Positions 56,055 to 64,000 of a DNA stretch of 64,000 nucleotides are shown piece after piece. Source of the stretch: Polyangia bacterium. Lineage in GTDB: Bacteria > Myxococcota_A > Polyangia > Nannocystales > Nannocystaceae. Location of the stretch: positions 592,531 through 656,530 of the forward strand of contig JAUIFF010000003.1 in NCBI GenBank assembly GCA_030429545.1, written 5' to 3'. The first letter of the stretch is position 1, and the number at the start of each line of letters is the position of its first letter. The notes beneath the pieces were generated by a model. The model did not search any database. It worked only from the letters and a program-made list of their open reading frames with translations, and had not been told where the DNA came from. The position numbers were made by a program, and so were the translations under genes.

Positions 56055-57557
56055 ATGGGCCAAGTGATGATGCGAGAACTTATCGGCCGAGTCGTCGGTA
56101 AACGCTATCAACTCACAAAAATCGTTGGCCGAGGGGGATTTGCTACGGTTTTCATGGCCAAGGATCTCAAGCTGTTTGGCCAAACCGTGGCGGTAAAAAT
56201 TCTCCATGAGCCAACTGAAGACTCCGAGCGGTCATCCGATCGACGCGAAGTTGAAGTCGCCGTCGAGTGCGGTGGTGAGAATATCGTAAAAATGGAGGAC
56301 TATGGATATCTCAATGGCCACTTTTATCTAGTGATGGAGTTTATCGATGGCCCGACCTTGGATGAGCTCGTATCCTGTGTTGGCCGCGGCTTACCCTGGC
56401 AGCGCAGTATCCCTTACCTCATTCAACTCGCCGACGCCCTCGGGAGCGCCCATGATCGTGGTGTGATTCACCGGGACCTCAAGCCTTCGAATTGTATGAT
56501 CGGTCGTGGAGAAAATGGCGACCAACTCAAATTGGTCGACCTCGGTATCGCCAAGCGGTTATCACCGCCAACGACTGTCAAAACAGTCTCGTTCGGGACG
56601 CCGATGTACATGGCCCCCGAAATGTTCCTAGGGGCCGATTACGACCACCGTGTCGATATCTATGCCTTTGGATTGGTCATGTTTGAGGTACTGGTCGGCC
56701 GCCCGCCGTTTCGGTGTGGCGACGAATACAGTGCGGACCAAGCCTGTGGGTGGTACGCACATCATCACGTCAATGTAAAACCGCCGACGCCATCGAGCTT
56801 GGCCACCGACAAACTTTTCCCGAGATTGCTCGACCACATCATCCTACGGGCACTGGCGAAGGATCCCGAGCAGCGCTACCAGTCGGTTCACGAGGTAAAA
56901 GTTGATCTGGAGCGAGTGCTCTCTATCAGACCCAGCCAGATCCAGACCTCCCCCTTTCTCCGTGCCATAGCCGATAACTCGGACAGTAGTCGCAAGAAAG
57001 CAGATTCTCGCGTCCGCGAACCCTCCTCTCACCCGGCAGTCAATGACGACGCGACGAAGCGAAAAACAGGTGAGACATCCCGACTCACGTCAGCGGCCAC
57101 AAAAGTGCGTGCGCCACAGCTTCCGAGGGTTCCGACCCGCGACGCGGACGATGTCCCGAAACAACGACACAGACCGGCACAAACCCCGTCAAAGGCCTCC
57201 TCATACGGGCGCAAACCTTGCCCTCAGCCCGACAGCGCTCCGCCGGAAAGTGCGAAGATCCGAGACTCGACCTCGCGCTCGCGCACAACATTAAAAAGTG
57301 ATGAGTGGCGATGGTTGAGTCACGAGCTGATACGTGAGCGGCGAACACGTCAAATCCCGCGAAGCCTCCTCGTACTAACGAGCTTGTCGGCACTGATGAC
57401 GATCACGATTTGTGTCGCCCTCGGTGCTGCGTTAAGTGCTCCTCCGACCGAGTCCGGCAGTCGCTCGATGACTTACGTGACGGATGAAGCAGGTGAGAGC
57501 CAAGCAGGTCTTACAGCCAAAACAACTCAAAAACCTACGGCTACCCGAGAAAAGTAG
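56055..57557 (+). CDS. Membrane-anchored Ser/Thr protein kinase
   Basis: 500 residues. Kinase domain 18-290: glycine loop VGRGGFATVF (24-33), lysine K48, catalytic HRDLKPSN (139-146), magnesium site DLG (162-164), APE in YMAPEMF. All catalytic residues are present (DLG for DFG is common in this group). A low-complexity linker (about 300-430) and one C-terminal transmembrane helix (LVLTSLSALMTITICVALGA) follow, leaving a short external tail. It probably phosphorylates a partner recognised by the FHA activator encoded just upstream. It is last gene of the operon, followed by a strong terminator. Confidence 0.95.
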   Translation: MGQVMMRELIGRVVGKRYQLTKIVGRGGFATVFMAKDLKLFGQTVAVKILHEPTEDSERSSDRREVEVAVECGGENIVKMEDYGYLNGHFYLVMEFIDGPTLDELVSCVGRGLPWQRSIPYLIQLADALGSAHDRGVIHRDLKPSNCMIGRGENGDQLKLVDLGIAKRLSPPTTVKTVSFGTPMYMAPEMFLGADYDHRVDIYAFGLVMFEVLVGRPPFRCGDEYSADQACGWYAHHHVNVKPPTPSSLATDKLFPRLLDHIILRALAKDPEQRYQSVHEVKVDLERVLSIRPSQIQTSPFLRAIADNSDSSRKKADSRVREPSSHPAVNDDATKRKTGETSRLTSAATKVRAPQLPRVPTRDADDVPKQRHRPAQTPSKASSYGRKPCPQPDSAPPESAKIRDSTSRSRTTLKSDEWRWLSHELIRERRTRQIPRSLLVLTSLSALMTITICVALGAALSAPPTESGSRSMTYVTDEAGESQAGLTAKTTQKPTATREK

Positions 57558-57564
57558 CCCGCAA

Positions 57565-57605
57565 AAAGCCAAGTACACCTCCTAAAGGGAGGTGTACTTG
57601 GCTTT
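57565..57605. terminator. Bidirectional terminator, 18-bp perfect stem
   Basis: AAAGCCAAGTACACCTCC and GGAGGTGTACTTGGCTTT form a perfect 18-base-pair stem around a five-base loop, with A- and T-runs on the two flanks. It separates the kinase operon from a converging TPR gene and can serve both strands. Confidence 0.9.
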
Positions 57606-57618
57606 ACTCTGACTGCTC

Positions 57619-58632
57619 CTACCGTGCCCCTTCAGGGCCGTGACTTTCGAGCCAATCCAAAAACACATTCGTACGCTCTCGGGTCGGCTTTGGATGCTGG
57701 TTGTACAACGAAAGGGCCTCGCGGACGACCTCGTAGCCCTCCTTCGTTCGTCCTGCCTCCCATAGTGCTTGTCCATACAACAAGCTCGTGCCAACTCGCT
57801 GAAGAAGTGTCGACGAAATACGCATGCGAATGGCGTGGGCGCGTTCGAGGATTGATGCCGCGATTTCGACTTGACCGGAACATAGCAACGCTGCCCCTAG
57901 GCCATGAAGTACACCTGCAAGCCCTGGATGTTCACCCATACCAGGCTCACCATCGAATAGCTCACGGGCTCGCCCGTAGTGACGGATAGCATCCTCCAAG
58001 GCTCCACACCCGCGCTCGAGGTTTCCGAGTGAACCGAGGGTCAACGCGACACAAACGGTTGCGGAGCCCCCTACTTGGCTACATATTTTCAGGGCAACCG
58101 TTAAAGAAAGCCGAGCGGCATTGTCGTCACCCACAAGCCGATGCATCACACCTAGACACCGGTAGCAAGCCGCGGTTTTAACATGATAGTATCCGTAGTG
58201 ACGCTCGGTGAGATCAAGCGCCTCGAGCAAGCAAATTCGTGCTTGCTCGAAGAGCCGGCTACGAACCGCGTACGCACCGCGAAGAACTAAGTAGTCAATA
58301 AGCCGCACATCGCCCTGCCCTAAGCGCTCGAGTGCACTCGAGTACACTCGCTCGACGATCGAGAATGCCCCACTCGGATCTCCCTGCTGCGCCAGTGCTT
58401 GCGCCTGTCGTTCGAGAAGCTCCGGATTTTCGAGAACGCGTGTTTCAGCCTCAGGCTCAAACTGAAACCCTTGAAGCATTTCGCGGAGAACACCGGCATT
58501 GAGTCGCCGGGTCGAGATGTACTCCTCAGGGTCATCATCTACCGGCTCAGGTTGGGTCGACGATATCGATCTCGTGCCTTGGAATACTTGGGTGGTATTC
58601 ACAGAAAACTCAGCTGTTGTATGTTCGTACAT
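57619..58632 (-). CDS. TPR-repeat protein
   Basis: 337 residues, no signal peptide. After a 60-residue hydrophilic N-terminus, about six tetratricopeptide-like helix pairs are seen (YLVLRGAYAVRSRLFEQARI, TAACYRCLGVMHRLVGDDNA, VALTLGSLGNLERGCGALED, GVLHGLGAALLCSGQVEIAA). Likely a cytoplasmic scaffold. The start ATG 58632 has AAGGA six bases upstream and lies 23 bases after the stop of the CxxCH lipoprotein, so both form one operon. Similar helical modules occur in the giant kinase at 5379, so a signalling link is possible. Confidence 0.85.
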   Translation of the reverse strand: MYEHTTAEFSVNTTQVFQGTRSISSTQPEPVDDDPEEYISTRRLNAGVLREMLQGFQFEPEAETRVLENPELLERQAQALAQQGDPSGAFSIVERVYSSALERLGQGDVRLIDYLVLRGAYAVRSRLFEQARICLLEALDLTERHYGYYHVKTAACYRCLGVMHRLVGDDNAARLSLTVALKICSQVGGSATVCVALTLGSLGNLERGCGALEDAIRHYGRARELFDGEPGMGEHPGLAGVLHGLGAALLCSGQVEIAASILERAHAIRMRISSTLLQRVGTSLLYGQALWEAGRTKEGYEVVREALSLYNQHPKPTRERTNVFLDWLESHGPEGAR

Positions 58633-58655
58633 GACTGTTCCTTATCGTGGGTGGT

Positions 58656-60455
58656 TTACGAGCTGCTGCAATGAACGTCGGCCACAGTTAAAGTCTGTGA
58701 TTGGAAGAGGCACAGAACTCGTACAAAGGTCGCGTCGACAATGTCTCGCGAAATGACGCCGCCGGTCTTCAGCGTCACGAGGTTGTCATCGACCAAGTTG
58801 ACTGCGTTGCTCACAGAGAGCGGGTCGAGCCCAAGCTCTGCAGCAAAATCCTCGAGGCTGAGGTCGCGCTCGAACTTGATTGCAGCTTCTACGATCCCAT
58901 CTTGACCGATGAAGTCCAGCCCGAGATCAGCGTGCCGAGCCTCAAGGTTTCGGTTGTCCTCTTCAACGTTCTTTTGAAAAAGAGCCGGTTCAACAAACAA
59001 GTCGAGAACTGTTTCGTAGGTTGCAGCATCAAACAAAAACGGGAATTTGAGGACATGCGCTCGTACCTGGTCCGCCATCGGCGAAACTCCTGTTTGGTGG
59101 CAACTCATGCACGAGACCCCTACCGTCGCCGTCTGGTCCCTTTGCAGGGGGTCGCGCATGATATCGAGAGAAACACTATCTATCCGAACTCCTGTTGCGT
59201 CTACCACGGCATAGGCATTGAGTTCATTCGGAAGTGTGTAGATGAGCTGGTTTTCCCGGTGGACGGCATCGAGTGGGTGTTCCAGAATATTTGAGTCGTT
59301 CGTCTCGGAATCGAAGTCGTAGCTGAGCCAGAGCGTTCGCCGGGCGGCAAACCGGACTCGCTCGACAATACGTCCAAAAAACGTAACTTCAGAAACCCGA
59401 GAGCCGGCCCGAACCGCATCGCCGCTATCCTGGGCTTCGCCGATGTCGATATCTTCGACGCTCAAGAATGTCGCCAACTGCGAGGGAAAACCCGTAAACT
59501 CGTAGTAATTTGGTGCCCGAGTCGTGACCCGCAGGAAGCTCGACAACGTTTGCAGGGGGAACGAAGTCGTCGTGATGGCATTCACACTCTCGCCGTCATT
59601 CCCCACGAACTTGATGGCATACGGGTTTTTGCCAGCCGCAAACTCCCACAAGTCTACAGCAGATGTTTCGCTGGGTTCCCAACCATAGTCCCGCAGATCG
59701 AGTCGAAGCAGCACACCACTGTCATCGGTTTGTACAGGCCGATGGAGCTCGAACGTACTCGAGAGGCTATTGACTAGCTTCGCCGCTACTCGCTGCGCGA
59801 TCTCAAGATCCGCTTGGCACGCTCCCCGGTTGTAGAGATCATGTAGCGATAGATAGCGAGTAAACGGCTTGTCTTCATTCTCGATGGTCGTGAGATCAAG
59901 CTCCATCATCGTATACAAGTCGCTATACGAAAAGAATGTATTTTCGCAGGTCTCTGGTGCGATGGGAACGGGCGCTCCGATGTTGATCCACTGCCGTATG
60001 ACTGCAAGCTCCGTTGTCGGAAGAGCCGGACCGCCAAGTGGCATTTCCCCAGACTCTACCTTGGCGTAGAGCAGCGAGGCATCCGAGTCACTCGGTGCAA
60101 CGAGTCCAGTCTCGATTAGCTCCCCAAGGTCTGTAATGAAATCGATTCCACCGCTACTTGCGGGACTACGATGACATCCTCCGCAACGCTCCGAAAGGAT
60201 ATTGATCGTCTGTTCCGCGAGTAGCTCACCATCAACCCCCGCATCAATCGGGTCGATTTCGGGCATCGGAGTATCGCCTGTCGACTCGGCTTCACCGGTC
60301 GTTTCGACCACATCTAAGGAGCAACGCTCTTCAAGGCACAGGGGTGCTCCGCGAGCACAGCCTGCGACAACCATCAGCACAATAGACAACTTGCTGTATC
60401 GCCTCACGAACCTTGTGTCGCACTCATGTGGATCGGGTCGAGTTGATGTCATCAT
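58656..60455 (-). CDS. Di-haem-motif lipoprotein (CxxCH), paralogue A
   Basis: 599 residues from ATG 60455, supported by GAGG upstream and by a sigma-54-like promoter that lies inside the longer open frame. Lipoprotein signal LMVVAGC (C33). First haem motif CGGCH (91-95) in a planctomycete-type cytochrome c segment (AEQTINILSERCGGCHRSPA... GGIDFITDLGELIETGLVAP... IRQWINIGAP), second motif CMSCH far downstream (GVSCMSCHQTGVSPM). The body between is conserved with the paralogue at 60630. Probably a surface or periplasmic electron carrier or sensor. Whether haem is attached needs testing. Confidence 0.85.
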   Translation of the reverse strand: MMTSTRPDPHECDTRFVRRYSKLSIVLMVVAGCARGAPLCLEERCSLDVVETTGEAESTGDTPMPEIDPIDAGVDGELLAEQTINILSERCGGCHRSPASSGGIDFITDLGELIETGLVAPSDSDASLLYAKVESGEMPLGGPALPTTELAVIRQWINIGAPVPIAPETCENTFFSYSDLYTMMELDLTTIENEDKPFTRYLSLHDLYNRGACQADLEIAQRVAAKLVNSLSSTFELHRPVQTDDSGVLLRLDLRDYGWEPSETSAVDLWEFAAGKNPYAIKFVGNDGESVNAITTTSFPLQTLSSFLRVTTRAPNYYEFTGFPSQLATFLSVEDIDIGEAQDSGDAVRAGSRVSEVTFFGRIVERVRFAARRTLWLSYDFDSETNDSNILEHPLDAVHRENQLIYTLPNELNAYAVVDATGVRIDSVSLDIMRDPLQRDQTATVGVSCMSCHQTGVSPMADQVRAHVLKFPFLFDAATYETVLDLFVEPALFQKNVEEDNRNLEARHADLGLDFIGQDGIVEAAIKFERDLSLEDFAAELGLDPLSVSNAVNLVDDNLVTLKTGGVISRDIVDATFVRVLCLFQSQTLTVADVHCSSS

Positions 60456-60483
60456 GGGAACCTCGGCTTTCACCGAGAAGTTG

Positions 60484-60499
60484 AGCAAAAACCGTGTCA
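60484..60499 (-). promoter_or_regulatory. Sigma-54-type promoter of paralogue A
   Basis: On the minus strand TGACACGGTTTTTGCT matches TGGCACGRNNNTTGCW with one change (second G of the -24 GG is A) and exact spacing. The predicted transcript start is near 60473, about 18 bases before ATG 60455. Confidence 0.6.
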
Positions 60500-60577
60500 A
60501 ACTGGGGAACGATAAAAATCAAGCACTTGCTCACCCCAAACACCAACTAAGGCAAAAGTAGTTCACCATTGAGCAAC

Positions 60578-60610
60578 AAAAAAGGGGCACATGCTCGCGC
60601 ACATACCCCC
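60578..60610 (-). terminator. Rho-independent terminator of paralogue B
   Basis: On the minus strand GGGGTATGTGC-GCGA-GCATGTGCCCC, an 11-base-pair stem with three G-U pairs and a GNRA tetraloop, is followed by six T. It lies about 20 bases after the stop of the gene at 60630. Confidence 0.8.
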
Positions 60611-60629
60611 AAGGAACGACTCCCACGTG

Positions 60630-62435
60630 CTATAAACAATCGTCCTCAACAACAAAGGCCCCAGGGTCGTTGAGGGTACAAAGTGTATCGACAAAGATCT
60701 CGTTGAACGTGTCCCGCCTCAGGCGCCCACCTTCGAGCACACTCACGAGGTTTGCATCGAGCTCTGAGAGGACAAAAGTGAGGTTCTGAGCAGATACTCC
60801 GAGCTCAGCAGTGATCTGCGTAATATCGAGATTCCGGTCGTAGGTCAGAAACGTTTGTACGAGTGGGTCACTCGACGGGATGAGCTCCGCACCAGCGCCG
60901 ATGATGGCCTGGTGGTAGGCAGCGGTGTCAGCGTCAATCTGCAGCTGAAATTCATCCTGCGGAATATAGAGTTGTTTGACGAGTTCAATCGTTTCTCCGT
61001 CGAACAGGAATGGAAAATTTTCGACGTGACCCCGTACCACATCCTTCGCAGGGAGGAGGCCTTGTGCATGACACGACATACAAGATATCCCGTTGATCAC
61101 CTCTTGAGTTGGCTGGAGCGGATCCCGAACGATGCTGGTGGGTGCGCGATCGATCCTGCTTCCATTGCTGTCTACAATCATATAGGCGTGCAGTCCATTG
61201 GGGAGACTAAAGATCACCTCTGAACCGTCCGCAACAAAGTCGAGTGGGTTCCCCAAGATACTTTGTTGGCCAGAATTTGAGGCAAAGTCGAAACTAAGCC
61301 AAAAACTTCGGGACGCCGCGATCGGGATCCGCTGAACGACTCGGTTTTGATCAGAAACCCCGGAGATTACAACACCCGCAGCCGATAAAATATCGTCGGC
61401 GATCGCCTGGTCGGGGTCGACATTGAGATCGAGTTCGGAGTTATTGAGCAGGTCGTCAAGGTTCTCTGGAATCCCGACCATCTCGTGATACAGCGGAGGC
61501 TGGGTCGAGAAAAAGAGAAAGCTTGCAAGTGTCTGCACTGGAACGTCTGTGCCCGTCAACGCTCGCACTGTCTCGGCACTGTCACTGTCGATTCGAACCA
61601 CCTGAGGGTTCGCTGTCAAGCTCTGCTCCCACTTATCAACTGCATCTCCCTGGCTGTCCCAGTTGTAGTCGCGAATGTCGATACGAAGAAGGACACCTCC
61701 GTCGCCAGTTTGTACGGGAGGATGGGTTGCAAAATTTGTGGAGAGACTGTTGACGAGTTTTGAAGCAGCGATCCGCCCACGCTCGAGCGTACTTTCACAT
61801 GCACCCATGTTGTAGAGGTCGTGAAGTGAGAGGTACCGAATGAAAGGTTGGTCCTCATTGTCGACACCCACGAGGTCGAGCTCGATTTCATCATAAAGCC
61901 GTGCGTACGAGTACACGGGATTATCGCATTCCTCGGGAGGTGTGGGTACTACCGCACCCGCCGCGATCCACTCGCGAATAACGGAAACTTCCTCCTCGCT
62001 TGGACTGGGGTTACCGACAGGGGGCATCGTTTCGGCCTCGAGCCGGTTCAGGATTCTCGACTCATCAGGCTTACCTGGGATGACAACTCCATTCTCTACA
62101 AGCTGTTGAAGATCGGTGATGTAGTCGATCCCACCATTGCTATTCGGAGCCTCGTGACAGTCACTGCAGTATTGAGCGAGAATATTGATCACCTGTTCGG
62201 CAATGAGTTCTGGCGAGACATTTGGGTCGGGTTCGGGCTCGGGCTCGGGCTCGGCCGCGGTCCCTGCAGTGTCGGCTTCAGTCTCTGAGTCCGTTGTAGA
62301 GTCACTTGTCATATTATCGCCTCCCCCAGTCGGTTCATCTGCGCATCCGACAAACAAGGGCGACAGGAGGACACTGAGTACTACTGGAGAGAGGGCATGC
62401 TTGAAGTATGTGGCTGAGACAACATGTTGTGACAT
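60630..62435 (-). CDS. Di-haem-motif lipoprotein (CxxCH), paralogue B
   Basis: 601 residues from ATG 62435 (AGGA upstream; the frame is open 14 codons further). Lipoprotein signal VLSVLLSPLFVGC with C31, then a myxobacterial linker (TTDSETEADTAGTAAEPEPE). First haem motif CSDCH (90-94), second CMSCH (ISCMSCHAQGLLPA). The sequence is collinear with paralogue A (ECDNPVYSYARLY, RYLSLHDLYNMGAC, VQTGDGGVLLRIDIRDYNW in B against close equivalents in A), so they arose by duplication. It has its own sigma-54-like promoter and terminator, so is a monocistronic unit. Confidence 0.85.
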   Translation of the reverse strand: MSQHVVSATYFKHALSPVVLSVLLSPLFVGCADEPTGGGDNMTSDSTTDSETEADTAGTAAEPEPEPEPDPNVSPELIAEQVINILAQYCSDCHEAPNSNGGIDYITDLQQLVENGVVIPGKPDESRILNRLEAETMPPVGNPSPSEEEVSVIREWIAAGAVVPTPPEECDNPVYSYARLYDEIELDLVGVDNEDQPFIRYLSLHDLYNMGACESTLERGRIAASKLVNSLSTNFATHPPVQTGDGGVLLRIDIRDYNWDSQGDAVDKWEQSLTANPQVVRIDSDSAETVRALTGTDVPVQTLASFLFFSTQPPLYHEMVGIPENLDDLLNNSELDLNVDPDQAIADDILSAAGVVISGVSDQNRVVQRIPIAASRSFWLSFDFASNSGQQSILGNPLDFVADGSEVIFSLPNGLHAYMIVDSNGSRIDRAPTSIVRDPLQPTQEVINGISCMSCHAQGLLPAKDVVRGHVENFPFLFDGETIELVKQLYIPQDEFQLQIDADTAAYHQAIIGAGAELIPSSDPLVQTFLTYDRNLDITQITAELGVSAQNLTFVLSELDANLVSVLEGGRLRRDTFNEIFVDTLCTLNDPGAFVVEDDCL

Positions 62436-62460
62436 CGTATTCGTTCCTGCCCGCCTAGAA

Positions 62461-62476
62461 AGCAAGACACGCACCA
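62461..62476 (-). promoter_or_regulatory. Sigma-54-type promoter of paralogue B
   Basis: On the minus strand TGGTGCGTGTCTTGCT keeps GG and the perfect TTGCT -12 element with exact 12-base GG-to-GC spacing; two changes in CAC. The transcript would start near 62450, 15 bases before ATG 62435. Confidence 0.6.
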
Positions 62477-62528
62477 TACAAGAAGTCAGTAATTACAATG
62501 GGTAAACGAACTCCGGTAGATATACAGC

Positions 62529-62559
62529 AATCGTTTTTTGTTCCCACCCAAAAACGATT
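62529..62559. promoter_or_regulatory. Inverted repeat between divergent genes, candidate regulator site
   Basis: AATCGTTTTT-N11-AAAAACGATT, a perfect 10-base inverted repeat, sits about 55-80 bases upstream of the sigma-54-like promoter at 62461-62476, where enhancer-binding proteins usually bind. Its right half (AAAACGATTTTG) resembles AAAACAATTTTG in the hairpin cluster at 48841. Confidence 0.45.
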
Positions 62560-62637
62560 TTGCTTGTGTCGGTTGAAACCACCAGACAAGAAATACACTC
62601 AAACAAACAGCAGTAACGATAGTGGGAGGTCGATGTC

Positions 62638-63243
62638 GTGAGTACTAGAAAAGCTGCCCGGAGAATAATCCTAACGTCTCGCTCACTCATCCTAGCCGGC
62701 TTCAAAAATATTTCTCGGCTGCCAAAAAAATCGCTGGGAAGGCTGTTTGCTTGTGGCGCAGGAGGGGTTGTTGGGTGGAAACTTGAAGTTGTTTGGCAAG
62801 CCTTCGTATTCGGCCCTGAAGGTCTGGAGTCGAGCGATCCACTTTCATGTACAGCGGTCGTTGCTGCTGGAGTAGGGTTGTCGGTGCGCGAGTTCCTTCG
62901 AGACAGCCAACGGAGTCCACGCAGGCTCCCCCACGAGCCGGAAACCTCCGGAACCTTGAAACGCGCTCTACGAGAATTCTTACTAACAGCTTTCTCGATC
63001 GAAGACCTCAAAGCATTCGTCGTATATAGTTCCTGCTGCCCGAGCTACGAAACTATTGACTGGGCTGGCTCGAAGCGAACAATTGTAAACCGACTCGTCA
63101 CATCTTTGTTTGAACATGGTGCGATCGGGCCCAAGCTTTTTGATGAGCTGCTCGAAGAACGTCGGCTGCGAGCGAAAGAACTTCGGGTTTTGAGAGCAAT
63201 ATGGGCTCATCATTGTCTTGATAATCGTGAGTCAATTGGATAG
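62638..63243 (+). CDS. Membrane protein with effector-associated (EAD1-type, death-like) domain
   Basis: 201 residues starting at GTG 62638 after GGGAGG. The N-terminal half has one or two hydrophobic stretches (LFACGAGGVVGWKLEVVWQAFVF, about 36-58; SCTAVVAAGVGLSV), suggesting membrane attachment. The C-terminal half (about 108-185: LREFLLTAFSIEDLKAFVVY, then IDWAGSKRTIVNRLVTSLFE, KELRVLRAIW) matches in pattern the EAD1 helical death-like domain, which in bacteria recruits effectors in defence and conflict systems. The match is by eye. A partner EAD protein would be expected nearby; the next gene runs out of the window. Confidence 0.65.
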   Translation: MSTRKAARRIILTSRSLILAGFKNISRLPKKSLGRLFACGAGGVVGWKLEVVWQAFVFGPEGLESSDPLSCTAVVAAGVGLSVREFLRDSQRSPRRLPHEPETSGTLKRALREFLLTAFSIEDLKAFVVYSSCCPSYETIDWAGSKRTIVNRLVTSLFEHGAIGPKLFDELLEERRLRAKELRVLRAIWAHHCLDNRESIG

Positions 63244-63407
63244 TGAAGACCTACCGCTCGAAACTAGCGATTGTGAAGCCGGCCATAGCCTCTGGTTACC
63301 AGTTGCAGCTACGCTCCATAACGCACACTCACTACCCACATTTTCAGTAGACACCTCCAAAAAACTTCTTGGGAGCCCCCCTCCATCTGTGGTCTACTGC
63401 CGCAGTT

Positions 63408-64000
63408 GTGTCCAGCAAGGCCTCAGAACCGCTCGCCGCTTTGAACGTCAGTGCGACGCGAAAGCGCCCCGAGGTTGTCTTGCAGCTGGTCGCATTTTTG
63501 GGGATTTCGCGCGACGACATCGAGGCCTGGCTTGCTTCGCTTCATGGCCGTACCAAGCTGCCAAATGCGTTTGGGCGGCTTTGGCCTACCCAGCCTGACT
63601 CCCCTGCTCCCCGTGGCGAGTTTTCGACCAAGCTCGCTGCCCTGCGCAATTCCGATGCTCGGCACTCGCCTGCCCACCAGGTCGCGCTGGCCAAGATCCT
63701 CGGGGCTCCGCCCTCGGTTGTCGAAGCCGATCTGCGGGCGGAGCATCATCGCTTGCGGCTTGAAAAGTGTGTGTTTTCGGGCTGCGAACAGGCCTATGCT
63801 GATGCGCTGGCAAAGCGCGGCGCGGGTCCTTCGGCCTCCGACTCTGCCGACCCGTTTGCCCCCCACAACGACGACTTTGGCGACACGGCCCCAGCGGCGA
63901 CTGAGGGCCCAACTGTTGATACTGCCGGCAATACAGACAGCAGCCCCTTGCCTCCCGAGCTTGCGGGCATACGGGTCTCTGAAGCTCGTAAAGACGATCT
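63408..64000 (+). CDS. Unknown protein, partial at window edge
   Basis: Open frame from GTG 63408 (no ATG; TTG 63369 possible) to base 64000 without a stop, at least 197 residues. It reads KRPEVVLQLVAFLGISRDDI, EAWLASLHGRTKLPNAFGRL..., HQVALAKILGAPPSVVEADL, CVFSGCEQAYADALAKRG, then an acidic Pro/Ala/Thr-rich linker. Codon composition is coherent throughout. I recognise no domain. It follows the EAD-type gene in the same direction after 164 bases, so could be its partner. Another overlapping frame starting near 63218 is worse. Confidence 0.5.
   Translation, partial: MSSKASEPLAALNVSATRKRPEVVLQLVAFLGISRDDIEAWLASLHGRTKLPNAFGRLWPTQPDSPAPRGEFSTKLAALRNSDARHSPAHQVALAKILGAPPSVVEADLRAEHHRLRLEKCVFSGCEQAYADALAKRGAGPSASDSADPFAPHNDDFGDTAPAATEGPTVDTAGNTDSSPLPPELAGIRVSEARKDD

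Noticed and set aside
58633..58700. A sigma-54-like site before the TPR gene (TTGCA on the minus strand with GG upstream)
   Set aside because: GG and GC are fourteen bases apart instead of twelve, and the gene is only 23 bases after its upstream neighbour, so it needs no own promoter.

Overview
The window reads as chromosome from a myxobacterium-like organism, most plausibly of the Haliangium/Nannocystis side of the group. This is inference. It rests on lipoproteins with Ser/Thr/Glu-rich 'SETDSET' linkers, Myxococcus-type cysteine-rich repeats, a Ser/Thr-kinase/AAA/GAF/histidine-kinase giant, an FHA-type sigma-54 activator next to a Ser/Thr kinase, and above all a eukaryote-like actin, a gene type reported before from Haliangium ochraceum (BARP). 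No rRNA, tRNA or CRISPR array was seen.

Layout. 1-5.2 kb: RND efflux pair (permease partial) and a small secreted protein. 5.4-10.5 kb: giant kinase/ATPase/histidine kinase. 10.7-18.5 kb: housekeeping and accessory enzymes (glutathione transferase, GFA-like protein, P-loop kinase, MtfA-type peptidase, acyl-CoA dehydrogenase, methyltransferase). 18.5-22.7 kb: gene debris with a palindrome cluster, a beta-barrel protein and lipoprotein hydrolase pair, then the actin gene on its own with a perfect Shine-Dalgarno and a terminator hairpin. 23.1-25.2 kb: an IS91-type element with its own tyrosine recombinase, transposase frameshifted, abutting an OmpA/TSP3 gene.

27-35.7 kb: a candidate zinc-responsive locus. 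A DUF1826 gene, two flavoproteins, a protein with an alga-like N-terminal domain, a Fur/Zur-type repressor, an S1-domain protein and folE are tied together by three copies of one palindrome (TGCAA-N5-TTGCA) in the two controlling intergenic regions.

36-48.7 kb: secreted proteins and lipoproteins, relics of a UvrD-type helicase and a possible SIR2-like gene, an M6-type metalloprotease ending in a somatomedin-B-like domain, a response regulator with two histidine kinases, and an O-methyltransferase fragment beside a histidine phosphatase.

49-57.6 kb: a seven-gene operon with mostly overlapping or abutting genes. It encodes a VKOR-DsbA fusion, a cysteine-rich OmpA-like membrane protein, a TlpA-like thioredoxin, an envelope protein, a cysteine-rich lipoprotein, an FHA sigma-54 activator and a Ser/Thr kinase. 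A sigma-54-type promoter and three tandem hairpins lie in front, and an 18-bp terminator follows. 57.6-62.5 kb: two paralogous lipoproteins, each with two CxxCH haem motifs and each behind its own sigma-54-like promoter. I infer that the activator encoded in the seven-gene operon controls all three promoters. 62.6-64 kb: a membrane protein with a death-like (EAD1-type) domain and an unknown partial gene.

The most remarkable items are the divergent eukaryote-like actin, lacking subdomain 2 and many nucleotide contacts, the disulfide/cysteine-rich envelope operon with its sigma-54 promoters, and the Zur-like regulon.
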